Positions 55,541 through 64,000 of a stretch of DNA of 64,000 nt are shown here, piece by piece. How positions within the stretch are numbered: the stretch's first letter is position 1; the number at the start of each line of letters is the position of its first letter. The position numbers and the translations under genes were made by a program. Below the pieces are notes generated by a model. That model had not been told where the DNA came from, did not search any database, and was given only the letters and a program-made list of their open reading frames with translations. This stretch comes from Cuneatibacter caecimuris (GTDB lineage: Bacteria > Bacillota > Clostridia > Lachnospirales > Lachnospiraceae), in NCBI RefSeq assembly GCF_004216775.1, contig NZ_SGXF01000004.1, forward strand, positions 62,001 through 126,000, in the 5' to 3' direction.

Positions 55541-55583
55541 AAAAAGAAGCGCCCCGCAGGCGATTGCTTCACCTGCGGAACGC
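55541..55583 (-). terminator. Terminator of adhE
   Basis: On the minus strand GCGTTCCGCAGG (55572-55583) pairs with CCTGCGGGGCGC (55549-55560) around an 11-base loop, followed by TTCTTTTT. Confidence 0.85.
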
Positions 55584-55624
55584 CGCTTATTCTTCAGACC
55601 GGCTGCAGTAACCTCCGCCTGTCT

Positions 55625-58234
55625 TTATTCTCCGTAATAAGCTTTCAGATACATTTCCTTAATTTCGCTCATCAGAGGATATCTGGGATTAGCTCCGGTA
55701 CACTGATCATCAAAAGCCTGCTCCGTCATCGCATCCAGAGTATCCAGGAAATACTTCTCATCTACGCCGTAATCTTTAATGGTCTTCTTAATTCCAACTT
55801 TCTCCTTGAGCTCCCTGATTTTCTCAGTCAGGTTATTTACGCTCTCCTCATCTGTCTTGCCGCCGAAACCGCAGAATCTGGCGCATTCTGCATATCTCTC
55901 CATGGTATGGGGATAAGCATACTGTGAGAAAGTCCCCATTTTTGTAGGGCATTCTGCAGCATTGAAATCTACGATCATATCGATCAGCAGGGCATTTGCC
56001 ACGCCGTGAGGCAGATGGTGGAACGCGCCCAGCTTGTGAGCCATGGAATGACATACGCCCAGGAAAGCGTTTGCAAAGGCCATACCTGCCATACAGGATG
56101 CATCAGCCATCTTCTGTCTTGCTTCCACATCGCTGCCGTTATCGTAGGCTCTGGGCAGATAATCAAATACATTTTTCATTGCCTTCAGGGCAAGGCCGTC
56201 TGTATAATCAGTCGCCATAATGGATGCATATGCTTCCAGCGCATGGGTCAGAACATCCACGCCAGATGCACTGGTCAGCCCCTTAGGCTGGCTCATCATG
56301 TTGTCTGTATCCACAATTGCCATATTAGGCAGCAGCGCATAATCCGCCAGAGGATATTTTACGCCTGTCTCCTGGTCTGTAATAACTGCAAAGGGCGTTA
56401 CCTCAGAACCTGTACCGGAAGAAGTGGGAACTGCAATAAAGTAAGCCTTTTCACCCATTTTAGGGAAAGTGTATACTCTCTTTCTGATATCCATGAACCG
56501 CATCGCCATGTCCTGGAAGTCCACTTCAGGATGTTCATAGAGCACCCACATAATCTTACCGGCATCCATTGCAGAACCGCCGCCAAGTGCAATGATCACA
56601 TCAGGCTGGAAAGCTGCCATTGCCTTTGCGCCTTCCTGCGCATTTGCAAGAGTGGGATCAGGCTGAACATTAGAAAATACTGTATGGGTAATGCCCATTT
56701 CATCCAGTCTGTCCGTAATGCACTTTGTATATCCGTTCATGTAAAGGAAGTTATCTGTTACAATGAAAGCGCGCTTTTTGCCCATAACATCCTTCAGCTC
56801 TCTCAGAGCCACAGGCAGGCAGCCTTTCTTAAAGTAAACCTTTTCGGGTGTTCTGAACCAAAGCATATTCTCTCTCCTCTCCGCTACCGTCTTCACATTC
56901 AGCAGATGCTTCACGCCTACGTTCTCGGATACGGAATTGCCGCCCCAGGAACCGCAGCCCAGCGTCAGGGAAGGAGCCATGTTAAAGTTATACAGGTCTC
57001 CGATACCGCCATGGGAGGAGGGGGTATTGATCACAATACGGCAGGTCTTCATGGCAGCCGCATGCTTCGCCATTTTTTCTTTTTCATTCACATTAATATA
57101 CAGAGAAGAGGTGTGGCCATAACCGCCGTCGGCTACCAGGCGTTCTGCTTTTGCAATGGCTTCATCAAAAGTCTTTGCCTTATACATAGCCAGAACCGGG
57201 GATAATTTCTCATGGGCAAACTCCTCAGAAATATCCACAGATTCCACTTCACCGATCAGAATCTTTGTGCTTTCCGGCACCTCTACTCCAGCCAGTTTTG
57301 CAATGGCATGCGCGCTCTGGCCGACAATCTTTGCATTCAGGGCGCCATTGATAATGATGGTCTTACGCACCTTATCCAGTTCATCCTTTTTCAGGAAATA
57401 GCAGCCTCTGTCTGCAAATTCTTTTTTCACTTCTTTATATACCGGCTCCAGAACTGTTACGGACTGTTCGGAAGCACAGATCATGCCGTTATCAAATGTT
57501 TTGGAGTGAATAATGGAGTTCACAGCCAGCTTGATATCCGCAGTCTCATCGATAATAACGGGGGTATTTCCGGCGCCTACGCCCAAAGCAGGCTTTCCGG
57601 ATGAGTAGGCTGCTTTCACCATTCCCGGGCCGCCTGTGGCCAGGATAATGTCAGCATTTTTCATCACTTCATTTGTGAGTTCCAGAGAGGGTACGTCGAT
57701 CCAACCGATCAGCCCTGCAGGAGCGCCCGCAGCCTCGGCAGCCTCTTTCACAATCCTGGCTGCTTCGATGGTGCAGCCTTTTGCCCTGGGGTGAGGGCTG
57801 ATGATAATCGCATTTCTGGTTTTCAGAGCCAGCAGGCACTTGAAAATCGCAGTGGAAGTAGGGTTTGTCGTAGGAATTACCGCTGCAATCAGCCCGATAG
57901 GCTCTGCGATCTTTTTCGTGCCAAACGCAGCGTCTTCTTCAATCACACCACATGTTTTTGTATCTTTATATGCGTTATAAATGTACTCTGCCGCATAATG
58001 ATTCTTAATTACTTTATCTTCAACGATGCCCATGCCGGTTTCCGCAACAGCCATTTTAGCCAGCTGAATACGCTTCTGGTTCGCTGCCACTGCAGCGGCA
58101 AAAAAGATCTTATCCACCTGCTCCTGAGTAAAGGAAGCATATTCCTTCTGCGCTGCGCGGATCTCATCCATTCTGATCTGCAGAGATTCCAGACTGTCTA
58201 CAGCCTTGGGTGATTCTACCTTTTTCTTCTCCAT
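55625..58234 (-). CDS. adhE: Bifunctional acetaldehyde-CoA/alcohol dehydrogenase
   Basis: An 869-residue fermentation enzyme that reduces acetyl-CoA to ethanol with two NADH. The N-terminal aldehyde dehydrogenase half (1 to about 440) has IPTTNPTSTAIFKCL, VGAGNTPVIID and the catalytic Cys in FDNGMICASEQS. The C-terminal iron-dependent alcohol dehydrogenase (about 460-869) has GGGSAMDAGKIMW and the metal His in CHSMAHKLGAFHHLPHGVANALL. Full length. A consensus promoter and a Rex-like site lie upstream, consistent with redox control; a strong terminator follows. Confidence 0.97.
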   Translation of the reverse strand: MEKKKVESPKAVDSLESLQIRMDEIRAAQKEYASFTQEQVDKIFFAAAVAANQKRIQLAKMAVAETGMGIVEDKVIKNHYAAEYIYNAYKDTKTCGVIEEDAAFGTKKIAEPIGLIAAVIPTTNPTSTAIFKCLLALKTRNAIIISPHPRAKGCTIEAARIVKEAAEAAGAPAGLIGWIDVPSLELTNEVMKNADIILATGGPGMVKAAYSSGKPALGVGAGNTPVIIDETADIKLAVNSIIHSKTFDNGMICASEQSVTVLEPVYKEVKKEFADRGCYFLKKDELDKVRKTIIINGALNAKIVGQSAHAIAKLAGVEVPESTKILIGEVESVDISEEFAHEKLSPVLAMYKAKTFDEAIAKAERLVADGGYGHTSSLYINVNEKEKMAKHAAAMKTCRIVINTPSSHGGIGDLYNFNMAPSLTLGCGSWGGNSVSENVGVKHLLNVKTVAERRENMLWFRTPEKVYFKKGCLPVALRELKDVMGKKRAFIVTDNFLYMNGYTKCITDRLDEMGITHTVFSNVQPDPTLANAQEGAKAMAAFQPDVIIALGGGSAMDAGKIMWVLYEHPEVDFQDMAMRFMDIRKRVYTFPKMGEKAYFIAVPTSSGTGSEVTPFAVITDQETGVKYPLADYALLPNMAIVDTDNMMSQPKGLTSASGVDVLTHALEAYASIMATDYTDGLALKAMKNVFDYLPRAYDNGSDVEARQKMADASCMAGMAFANAFLGVCHSMAHKLGAFHHLPHGVANALLIDMIVDFNAAECPTKMGTFSQYAYPHTMERYAECARFCGFGGKTDEESVNNLTEKIRELKEKVGIKKTIKDYGVDEKYFLDTLDAMTEQAFDDQCTGANPRYPLMSEIKEMYLKAYYGE

Positions 58235-58287
58235 TTTCTGTCCTCCAATTTTGAAGTCATCATTCCCATTTGTTAGCTTGCAGACTT

Positions 58288-58316
58288 ATTATATGATATC
58301 GTTAAAAAAATGTCAA
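58288..58316 (-). promoter_or_regulatory. Consensus sigma-A promoter of adhE
   Basis: Minus strand TTGACA (58311-58316), 17-bp spacer, TATAAT (58288-58293): perfect in both hexamers and spacing. The start codon is about 50 bp downstream of the -10. Confidence 0.85.
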
Positions 58317-58336
58317 TCGTCCATTTGCACAGAGAT

Positions 58337-58354
58337 TTGTTAAAATTTTAGCAG
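58337..58354. promoter_or_regulatory. Rex-like redox operator upstream of adhE
   Basis: TTGTTAAAATTTTAGCAG against the Rex consensus TTGTTAANNNNTTAACAA: first arm perfect, second arm five of seven. It sits 20 bp upstream of the -35. A second partial match (minus strand TTGACAT, four bases, TTAACGA) overlaps the -35 itself. Confidence 0.5.
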
Positions 58355-58355
58355 T

Positions 58356-58862
58356 CTATTCATATTTCTCACATTTGAGGGCTTCCTCAAGAGCAGTCTG
58401 CTCTTCCTCACTGATCGCCACAAAGGCCTCCCCCTTTACCACTTCTTTCAGATATGTATAACATCCTTCGCTGCCATGCATACAGCTGATCAGAAACCCA
58501 TCATTATTTTGATCCAGCAGAGCAAGGGTGAAGCTGAGCCTTCCGCCAATATCCCCAAATGCATCGTAGCGGTAAACCCCTGCTTTTTGATAGCATAAAG
58601 CTGTTTTACTTTTTAATTTATCAATCTCTTTGTGAATCTCTTCCGCTTCTCCCCGAAGTCCTTTAGACGCCTTAACTGCCTCGCGTATCATTTTTTCCAG
58701 GGAATTTCCATCTTTGCCTTCTGTGAAAATACGGAATCTGGCCTCCAGTTTACTGTACTTTGCCGTCAGATATGTGACCATAATGAAAAGAACTATTACC
58801 AGCATCAGCAATGCTGCTACTGCAAACAGAAGATATTCTGGGTTCTCCGTTAAAAAACTCAT
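58356..58862 (-). CDS. DUF4446 family membrane protein
   Basis: A 168-residue protein with one N-terminal membrane helix (LLFAVAALLMLVIVLFIMVTYLTAKY), a coiled coil (about 45-90, LEKMIREAVKASKGLRGEAEEIHKEIDKLK) and a C-terminal domain with GVYRYDAFGDIGGRLSFTLALLDQNNDGFLIS. That pattern is DUF4446, which is commonly found directly after parB in Clostridia, as here (14-bp gap). The role is unknown; a link to chromosome segregation is only by position. Confidence 0.88.
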   Translation of the reverse strand: MSFLTENPEYLLFAVAALLMLVIVLFIMVTYLTAKYSKLEARFRIFTEGKDGNSLEKMIREAVKASKGLRGEAEEIHKEIDKLKSKTALCYQKAGVYRYDAFGDIGGRLSFTLALLDQNNDGFLISCMHGSEGCYTYLKEVVKGEAFVAISEEEQTALEEALKCEKYE

Positions 58863-58876
58863 ACATCCTCCTTCCT

Positions 58877-59770
58877 TTATATACCAAACAGCTGCATTAA
58901 TCGTTCAAAATCTTCTAAGGAATAATAATCTATTTCTATTTTCCCTTTATTTTCTTCTTTTCTTTTTATTTTTACTTTTGTCCCCATCCTCTGTTTCATT
59001 TTTTCTTCAAAATCCACATAGATTTCCTGATGCGGCAGTTCTATCTCTTCTTTTACAGGTCTGGGATTCAGGCATAACCGGACAACTGCTTCGGTTTCTC
59101 TTACGCTGAGTTTTTCATCAATAATCTGCCTGGCAATTTCTCTCTGCAGTTCTTTATCTTCAACCGCTAAAAGCACTTTCCCGTGACCGGTAGAAATCAA
59201 CCCTTCTGCAATAAATTCCTGCACTTTTTCATCCAGCTTCAGTAAACGCATAGAATTGGTAATCGCTGTTCTGCTCTTAGAAACTCGCTCTGCCACCTCA
59301 TCCTGCTTTAAATTAAACTCTTTTAAAAGTCTCTGATAGGCCATTGCTTCTTCAATCGGATTGAGGTCGTCTCTCTGCAGATTCTCTACCAGCGAAATTT
59401 CAGCCACTTCCTTATCCGTATATTCCCGCACCATCACCGGCACCTCTTTCAGCCCTGCCAGTTTTGCCGCTCTCCATCTTCTCTCTCCTGCAATTATTTC
59501 ATAGTGGTCTCCCTTTAACTGAACAATTAATGGCTGGATCACGCCATATAGTTTTATAGACTCCGCCAATTCCACAAGAGTATCCTCGTCAAACTGCTTT
59601 CTGGGCTGTCTCCTGTTTGGTTCGATTTTTGACAGACGCAGCATCATTTCTGACTTTTGGTCCTCTTTTTCCCTTTTTGTTATCTGACTTTTTTGTAAGT
59701 CATTTTTCTTTTCGATATTTGTATTGGGGATCAATGAATCCAATCCCCTCCCTAAACCGCCTTTTTTCAT
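58877..59770 (-). CDS. parB: Chromosome partitioning protein ParB
   Basis: A 297-residue CTP-dependent parS-binding clamp. The N-terminus KKGGLGRGLDSLIP (ParA-stimulating), the ParB/Srx domain with GERRWRAAKLAGL and the helix-turn-helix (KQDEVAERVSKSRTAITNSMRLLKLDEKVQE) are intact, followed by a C-terminal dimer domain. Start overlaps the parA stop by four bases. Two parS sites lie within 2.2 kb. Confidence 0.97.
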   Translation of the reverse strand: MKKGGLGRGLDSLIPNTNIEKKNDLQKSQITKREKEDQKSEMMLRLSKIEPNRRQPRKQFDEDTLVELAESIKLYGVIQPLIVQLKGDHYEIIAGERRWRAAKLAGLKEVPVMVREYTDKEVAEISLVENLQRDDLNPIEEAMAYQRLLKEFNLKQDEVAERVSKSRTAITNSMRLLKLDEKVQEFIAEGLISTGHGKVLLAVEDKELQREIARQIIDEKLSVRETEAVVRLCLNPRPVKEEIELPHQEIYVDFEEKMKQRMGTKVKIKRKEENKGKIEIDYYSLEDFERLMQLFGI

Positions 59771-60540
59771 TCTTCTACCTCTCCACGCTGAATTACTTCC
59801 TGGGCCAGCAGCCTATAACTTTCTGCACCTGCAGATTTGCTGTCATATAAATTTATAGGCACTCCATGGCTGGGCGCTTCTGCAAGCCTAACATTTCTGG
59901 GTATAATGGTTTTATAAATTGTCTGTTTTAAGTTATCCTTTACATTTTCAACAACTTGTAATGAGAGATTTGTCCTCGCATCATACATTGTAAAGACAAC
60001 CCCCTCCATTTCCAATTCGGGATTCAGCCTTTCCTTTACTAAATTTATTGTATGTAATAATTGGCTTAAACCTTCCAGAGCATAATATTCGCACTGTATC
60101 GGCACAAGAACAGTATCCGCAGTAGTCATTGCATTTACTGTTAACATACTAAGGGAGGGAGGGCAATCTATAATCACAAAATCATACTTTTCTTTTATCT
60201 GATCTACTTGTTTTTTTAAAATATATTCTTTTTCTTCTACACCAATCAGCTCTATTTCGGCGCCTGATAAATTAATGTTTGAAGGAATTAAATCTAAATT
60301 ATCCAGAACTTTTTCCAGCAGACATTCTTCAATCTTACATTCCTCTAAAATCAATTCATATACTGTATTTTCCAGTCCTTCTTTTTCTACCCCGAACCCA
60401 CTGGTGGTATTTCCCTGAGGATCAATATCCACAACCAAAACTTTTTGATTTGCTTCGGCTAAACATGCAGAAAGATTAATCGCTGTTGTTGTTTTTCCCA
60501 CTCCACCTTTTTGATTTGCTACTGCAATTACTCTGGTCAT
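59767..60540 (-). CDS. parA: Chromosome partitioning ATPase ParA (Soj)
   Basis: About 257 residues. Deviant Walker A NQKGGVGKTTTAINL, Walker A' VVDIDPQGNTTSGF and Walker B DFVIIDCPPSLSMLT are complete. ATG 60540 follows GGAGAAGGAAA; the longer reading from 60636 is rejected because its first codons are the parS site. ParA drives origin segregation with ParB and in Bacillus also modulates DnaA. Confidence 0.97.
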   Translation of the reverse strand: MTRVIAVANQKGGVGKTTTAINLSACLAEANQKVLVVDIDPQGNTTSGFGVEKEGLENTVYELILEECKIEECLLEKVLDNLDLIPSNINLSGAEIELIGVEEKEYILKKQVDQIKEKYDFVIIDCPPSLSMLTVNAMTTADTVLVPIQCEYYALEGLSQLLHTINLVKERLNPELEMEGVVFTMYDARTNLSLQVVENVKDNLKQTIYKTIIPRNVRLAEAPSHGVPINLYDSKSAGAESYRLLAQEVIQRGEVEE

Positions 60541-60619
60541 TTTCCTTCTCCAATTTATTGATTGACAGACATTACAAATAGAAGTATAACACCAATCTAT
60601 GTTTTTGGCTACATAAAAA

Positions 60620-60635
60620 TGTTCCACGTGGAACA
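60620..60635. promoter_or_regulatory. parS site 1
   Basis: TGTTCCACGTGGAACA, a perfect 16-bp palindrome matching the ParB-binding consensus of Firmicutes, in the leader of parA. Confidence 0.95.
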
Positions 60636-60730
60636 TAACAAATATTATCTGGCCTTGTATCTTTTATAGAAATCATATATAATAAGAGATATTGATAAAA
60701 TTACTGCAAAACAACTGACAGGAGGCTTTT

Positions 60731-61678
60731 ATGAAAGGAAAAGAAAAAGTATTTACTGCAATCGCCTTGACCACAGCCACCATTGCTGCTGCCGCAGCTG
60801 TAAACAAACTTATCTTTAAAAATGCGATTAAATGTAATTTATTAGAAAAAAAGCAAGGTCAATTTTATAAATGGAGATTTGGATCTGTATATTATGAAAA
60901 ATATGGACAGGGGCAGCCGCTTCTTCTAGTCCATGACCTGAGTCCGGCTTCCAGTTCCTATGAATGGCAAAACTGTATAGCAAAGCTTTCAAAACATTAT
61001 AGTGTATATGTATTTGATTTATTAGGATGCGGCCGTTCCGAAAAGCCAAACCTGGTTTATACGAACTTTATGTACAGCCAGCTGATTAATGATTTTATTA
61101 AAGAAGTAATTGGGCGCCGCACAAATGTTGCTGCAACTGGAAGTTCTTGTTCTCTGATTTTGACTGCCTGCTTAAATTCTCCTGATTCTTTTGATAAAAT
61201 ATTTCTTATCAGCCCGGAATCCTTAAAAGCATGTGCTCAGATTCCAACAAAAATTTCTAAGTTATATATGAATATTTTAGATATTCCAGTATTAGGAACA
61301 ATGATCTATAATATTGCGTTCAGCAAAAAATCGTTGAAGGAAATGTTTTACAGTAAATTTGCTGACTGCAGCCAGAATGATATATCCCAGCTTGTTTGCC
61401 GCTATCATGAAGGGGCACATCTTGGAAGCAGTGCCAGTAAATCCTTATATGCCAGTATAAAAGGCAGGTATACTAACTTTAATGTAAATAAGGCTCTCCG
61501 TGAGATAGACAACAGTATTTTTATGATTGGAGGCGCAGATTCAGAATTTATGGATGATATTATTTCATCATACCGGGAATTAAATCCTGCAATTGAATCT
61601 ACTCTTATTAGTGGGTGTAAAGATTTTCCTGTTTTAGAAGATGCATCTAGTCTGGCAGATACAATATTACGCTTTTAG
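60731..61678 (+). CDS. Alpha/beta hydrolase fold protein, probably inactive
   Basis: A 315-residue protein with a hydrophobic N-terminus (FTAIALTTATIAAAAAVNKLIF) that may anchor it. The fold is clear: QPLLLVHDLSPASSSYEWQ (oxyanion strand), VYVFDLLGCGRSEKP and a nucleophile elbow. But the elbow reads Gly-Ser-Ser-Cys-Ser (137-141) instead of GxSxG, and the usual catalytic-His motif near the end reads GCKDFPVLE, with Asp298 where His is expected. It may have lost hydrolase activity. It is unusual in being inserted, on the opposite strand, between parA and rsmG. Confidence 0.8.
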   Translation: MKGKEKVFTAIALTTATIAAAAAVNKLIFKNAIKCNLLEKKQGQFYKWRFGSVYYEKYGQGQPLLLVHDLSPASSSYEWQNCIAKLSKHYSVYVFDLLGCGRSEKPNLVYTNFMYSQLINDFIKEVIGRRTNVAATGSSCSLILTACLNSPDSFDKIFLISPESLKACAQIPTKISKLYMNILDIPVLGTMIYNIAFSKKSLKEMFYSKFADCSQNDISQLVCRYHEGAHLGSSASKSLYASIKGRYTNFNVNKALREIDNSIFMIGGADSEFMDDIISSYRELNPAIESTLISGCKDFPVLEDASSLADTILRF

Positions 61679-61690
61679 CATGTACTGTAT

Positions 61691-61724
61691 AAAAAAAACT
61701 ACGCAGGCGGGAATTCCCGCCTGC
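61691..61724 (-). terminator. Terminator of the mnmG-rsmG transcript
   Basis: A perfect 22-bp palindrome (61703-61724; arm GCAGGCGGG, loop AATT) followed on the minus strand by eight T. It also lies just past the hydrolase stop codon on the plus strand, where no T-run follows. Confidence 0.85.
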
Positions 61725-61820
61725 TGCATCATGTCGCTTCTGTTACATATTTGATTTGCCTAAGCGCGATCTCCCTGAAGGGGATGTTGTATAGAGAATA
61801 CTTTTTCAATACAACAAATA

Positions 61821-61836
61821 TGTTCCACGTGGAACA
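61821..61836. promoter_or_regulatory. parS site 2
   Basis: TGTTCCACGTGGAACA, identical to site 1, directly abutting the rsmG stop codon and about 1.2 kb from site 1. Confidence 0.95.
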
Positions 61837-62571
61837 TTATGACAATGGTTCCTTTCCAGGCAATCCTGCCTTTCTAGGGTATTTTTTGGAAATTGGTTTC
61901 TTTTTACATATTTCAACAAGACTTCTTGAAATATCAGAACCTGGCAGATCAAAACGGTGAACCTGTACTGCCTCCGAGCATAATAGTTTCAATGCCCCGG
62001 CAGCATTATGAAGCTCCTCATCTACTCCGCCTGATTTATACGAAATAAAAATTCCATTTACTTTCAAGAAAGGGATACAATACTCTGATAATGTGGACAA
62101 ATTTGAAACCGCACGGGATACACACAGGTCAAATTGTTCTCTAAACTCTGTATTTCTCGCCAAATCCTCGGCTCTTCCATGTACAGCAAAAATTCCTTCC
62201 AGCTTCAAATTTTCAATTACTTCTTTTAAAAACAAGACTCTTTTATTCAAGGAATCCAACAATACCACATTTAAATCTGGAAATAAAATTTTCAAAGGTA
62301 TTCCAGGAAAACCAGCGCCTGTTCCGACATCAATTAGTTTTACCTGTCGATTTTCATCTTTGTTTTCAAAAAATTTCTGAATTATTTTCCATGACATAAT
62401 ACTATCAATAAAGTGCTTTTGTACCACCTGGCTGAATTCAGTAATTCCAGTTAAATTCATAACTTTATTTTTTTCTATCAACAATTCATAATAATTGCAA
62501 AATTGATTTACCTGAATATCTGACAAATCAAATCCTATTTTCTGAAAAGAAGAAACCAAATATTCTTTCAT
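61837..62571 (-). CDS. rsmG: 16S rRNA (guanine527-N7)-methyltransferase
   Basis: A 244-residue enzyme (GidB) that methylates G527 of 16S rRNA in the small-subunit decoding region. [20 protein letters not shown] and the SAM site [20 protein letters not shown], then [10 protein letters not shown] and [20 protein letters not shown], are diagnostic. Its ATG overlaps the mnmG stop by four bases. Confidence 0.97.
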   Translation of the reverse strand: MKEYLVSSFQKIGFDLSDIQVNQFCNYYELLIEKNKVMNLTGITEFSQVVQKHFIDSIMSWKIIQKFFENKDENRQVKLIDVGTGAGFPGIPLKILFPDLNVVLLDSLNKRVLFLKEVIENLKLEGIFAVHGRAEDLARNTEFREQFDLCVSRAVSNLSTLSEYCIPFLKVNGIFISYKSGGVDEELHNAAGALKLLCSEAVQVHRFDLPGSDISRSLVEICKKKPISKKYPRKAGLPGKEPLS

Positions 62572-64000
62572 GCTTCTCTCCTTTTCTGTTCCAGATAGAC
62601 CAGCAGCACAGATATATCTGCGGGGGAAACTCCTGATATCCTTGAAGCCTGACCGATTGAAGCCGGCTTAAATGCTTCCAGCTTCTGAACTGCCTCTTTA
62701 CGTAATCCTTTAACAGCAGTATAATCAAAGCCAGAGGACAGTCTTCTGTTCTCGAGTTTTTTAAACTGTTCTACCTGTTTCATCTGCCTGTTGATATACC
62801 CCTCATATTTTAGATTAATATTCACTTGCTCTGCAGCATCCCGCGGAATTACAGGTCTGACAGGATCTATCTCAGCTAACAAAAAATAATTCAGCTCAGG
62901 GCGTTTCAAAAGTTCAGCGAGAGTCATACCAGATCCATTATTCAATAAGGTGCTGTTATGCTTTTCCAAAAAATTTTGTACTGTTTCAGATCCACCCACA
63001 TGTATTTGACGAAGCCTGTCCATTTCCCTTTGGATTATCTCTTTTTTGGTAAGATATTTTTGATAACGATCCTCATCAATTAAACCAACACGATAACCTA
63101 TCTCCGTCAATCTCATATCGGCATTATCCTGACGCAAAAGCAGTCTGTACTCTGCTCTGGAAGTCATCATTCTATATGGCTCATGAGTCTCTTTTGTTAC
63201 AAGATCATCAATCAGGACACCTATATAGGCTTGAGAACGATCCAATACAAGTCTATCCTTATTTTGAATGCTCAGGGCCGCGTTAATTCCGGCAATTAAT
63301 CCCTGGGCTGCTGCTTCTTCATATCCTGAACTTCCGTTTATCTGTCCCGCGCTGTATAATCCCGTGATATTCTTAAACTCTAGTGTAGGATTAAGCTGAA
63401 GGGCATCTATGCAGTCATACTCAATCGCATAAGCATTCCTTACAATTCTTACATTCTCCAAACCCTTCACTGTACGGTACATTTCATACTGTACATCTTC
63501 AGGAAGTGAGCTTGACAACCCTCCCAGATACATTTCGTTTGTATATAGTCCTTCCGGCTCAATAAACACCTGATGTCTTTCCTTATCCGCAAACTTCACC
63601 ACCTTATCTTCAATTGAGGGGCAATACCGCGGCCCGGTTCCTTCGATCGCACCGGAAAAAAGCGGTGAACGATCCAGGTTATTCCTTATAATCTGATGAG
63701 TCTCCGGTGTGGTATAAGTAAGCCAGCAGGATACCTGGTCCTTTTGAACTGATTCAGGATCAGTAGCAAAGGAAAAAGGCACAATCCTCTCATCCCCAAA
63801 CTGCTCTTCCATTTTTGTGAAATCAAGGCTTCTTTTATCCACTCTGGCAGGCGTACCAGTTTTAAAGCGCCTCATTTTCACTCCATTCTTCTGAAGAGAT
63901 TCGGTAAGATAAACTGCGGCTTGTAATCCGTTCGGCCCAGTATTCTGGCTCACTTCTCCATAAATACACCTGGCCCTGAGATAGGTACCTGCCGCCAGGA
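62568..64000 (-). CDS. mnmG: tRNA uridine-5-carboxymethylaminomethyl modification enzyme MnmG (5' part outside window)
   Basis: C-terminal three quarters (about 477 codons) of MnmG (GidA), the FAD enzyme that with MnmE modifies wobble uridine 34 of tRNA. Visible are [19 protein letters not shown] at the window edge, [53 protein letters not shown] (FAD-binding) and the C-terminal helical MnmE/tRNA-binding region. The FAD dinucleotide motif and start lie beyond the right edge. mnmE is expected there. Confidence 0.97.
   Translation of the reverse strand, partial: LAAGTYLRARCIYGEVSQNTGPNGLQAAVYLTESLQKNGVKMRRFKTGTPARVDKRSLDFTKMEEQFGDERIVPFSFATDPESVQKDQVSCWLTYTTPETHQIIRNNLDRSPLFSGAIEGTGPRYCPSIEDKVVKFADKERHQVFIEPEGLYTNEMYLGGLSSSLPEDVQYEMYRTVKGLENVRIVRNAYAIEYDCIDALQLNPTLEFKNITGLYSAGQINGSSGYEEAAAQGLIAGINAALSIQNKDRLVLDRSQAYIGVLIDDLVTKETHEPYRMMTSRAEYRLLLRQDNADMRLTEIGYRVGLIDEDRYQKYLTKKEIIQREMDRLRQIHVGGSETVQNFLEKHNSTLLNNGSGMTLAELLKRPELNYFLLAEIDPVRPVIPRDAAEQVNINLKYEGYINRQMKQVEQFKKLENRRLSSGFDYTAVKGLRKEAVQKLEAFKPASIGQASRISGVSPADISVLLVYLEQKRREA

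Noticed and set aside
60541-60636. Longer parA reading starting at 60636
   Set aside because: Its first codons are the parS palindrome, and ATG 60540 has a proper ribosome site and the standard ParA N-terminus.
61703-61724. Perfect palindrome as a protein-binding operator
   Set aside because: Eight T follow it on the strand of rsmG and it sits past the stop codon, which is a rho-independent terminator.

Overview
The window looks like chromosome of a Clostridia member, most likely Lachnospiraceae. The basis is moderate GC, AGGAGG-type ribosome sites, family-restricted proteins (DUF3881, DUF4446) and a mnmG-rsmG-parA-parB block with two parS sites, the usual neighbourhood of a Firmicutes replication origin. 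oriC should lie beyond the right edge. The genus cannot be fixed from the sequence alone.

Left part (1-21.4 kb): the start of a sugar-binding lipoprotein and a YesN/YesM-type two-component system; a 28-residue holin-like toxin gene with a convergent antisense RNA (a candidate type I toxin-antitoxin locus); then two complete rotary ATPases placed back to back. The F-type operon (trmB-atpB-E-F-H-A-G-D-C) runs leftward. The V/A-type operon (G-C-I-K-F-E-A-B-D) runs rightward from a shared 168-bp spacer and is followed by a D,D-carboxypeptidase and a PfkB sugar kinase.

Centre (21.5-32 kb): the most notable region. A leftward ten-gene cluster encodes a SipW-type signal peptidase, five TasA/CalY-like fibre subunits, a von Willebrand A adhesin, a Cna-B surface protein with a non-canonical LIHTG sorting motif, a sortase and a small cysteine-motif protein. 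Upstream of it lies a 263-bp segment bounded by perfect 18-bp inverted repeats and flanked by an intact tyrosine recombinase gene. Inside is a near-consensus extended -10 promoter that, in the sequenced orientation, points away from the cluster and runs into a hairpin plus T9. Inversion would aim it at sipW. This reads as a phase-variable switch for a surface fibre, caught in the OFF state.

Right-centre (32-51 kb): housekeeping and accessory genes. These are an SRAP protein, a MATE transporter, a DEDDh exonuclease, a GH88 hydrolase, a PPC-domain protein, a phosphopantetheinyl transferase, pyrophosphatase, FeoAB with a DtxR/MntR-type regulator, a MerR-controlled ABC exporter with a textbook 19-bp-spacer promoter, a xenobiotic acetyltransferase, a methyltransferase, gene remnants, and AraC and TetR regulators with an operator inside the TetR promoter. 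A DUF2262-SUFU-zincin cassette follows.

Right part (51-64 kb): tRNA-Arg(CCT), DUF3881, a large transglutaminase-like protein, CutC, AdhE with a consensus promoter and a Rex-like operator, DUF4446, ParB, ParA, a probably inactive alpha/beta hydrolase, RsmG and the truncated MnmG.
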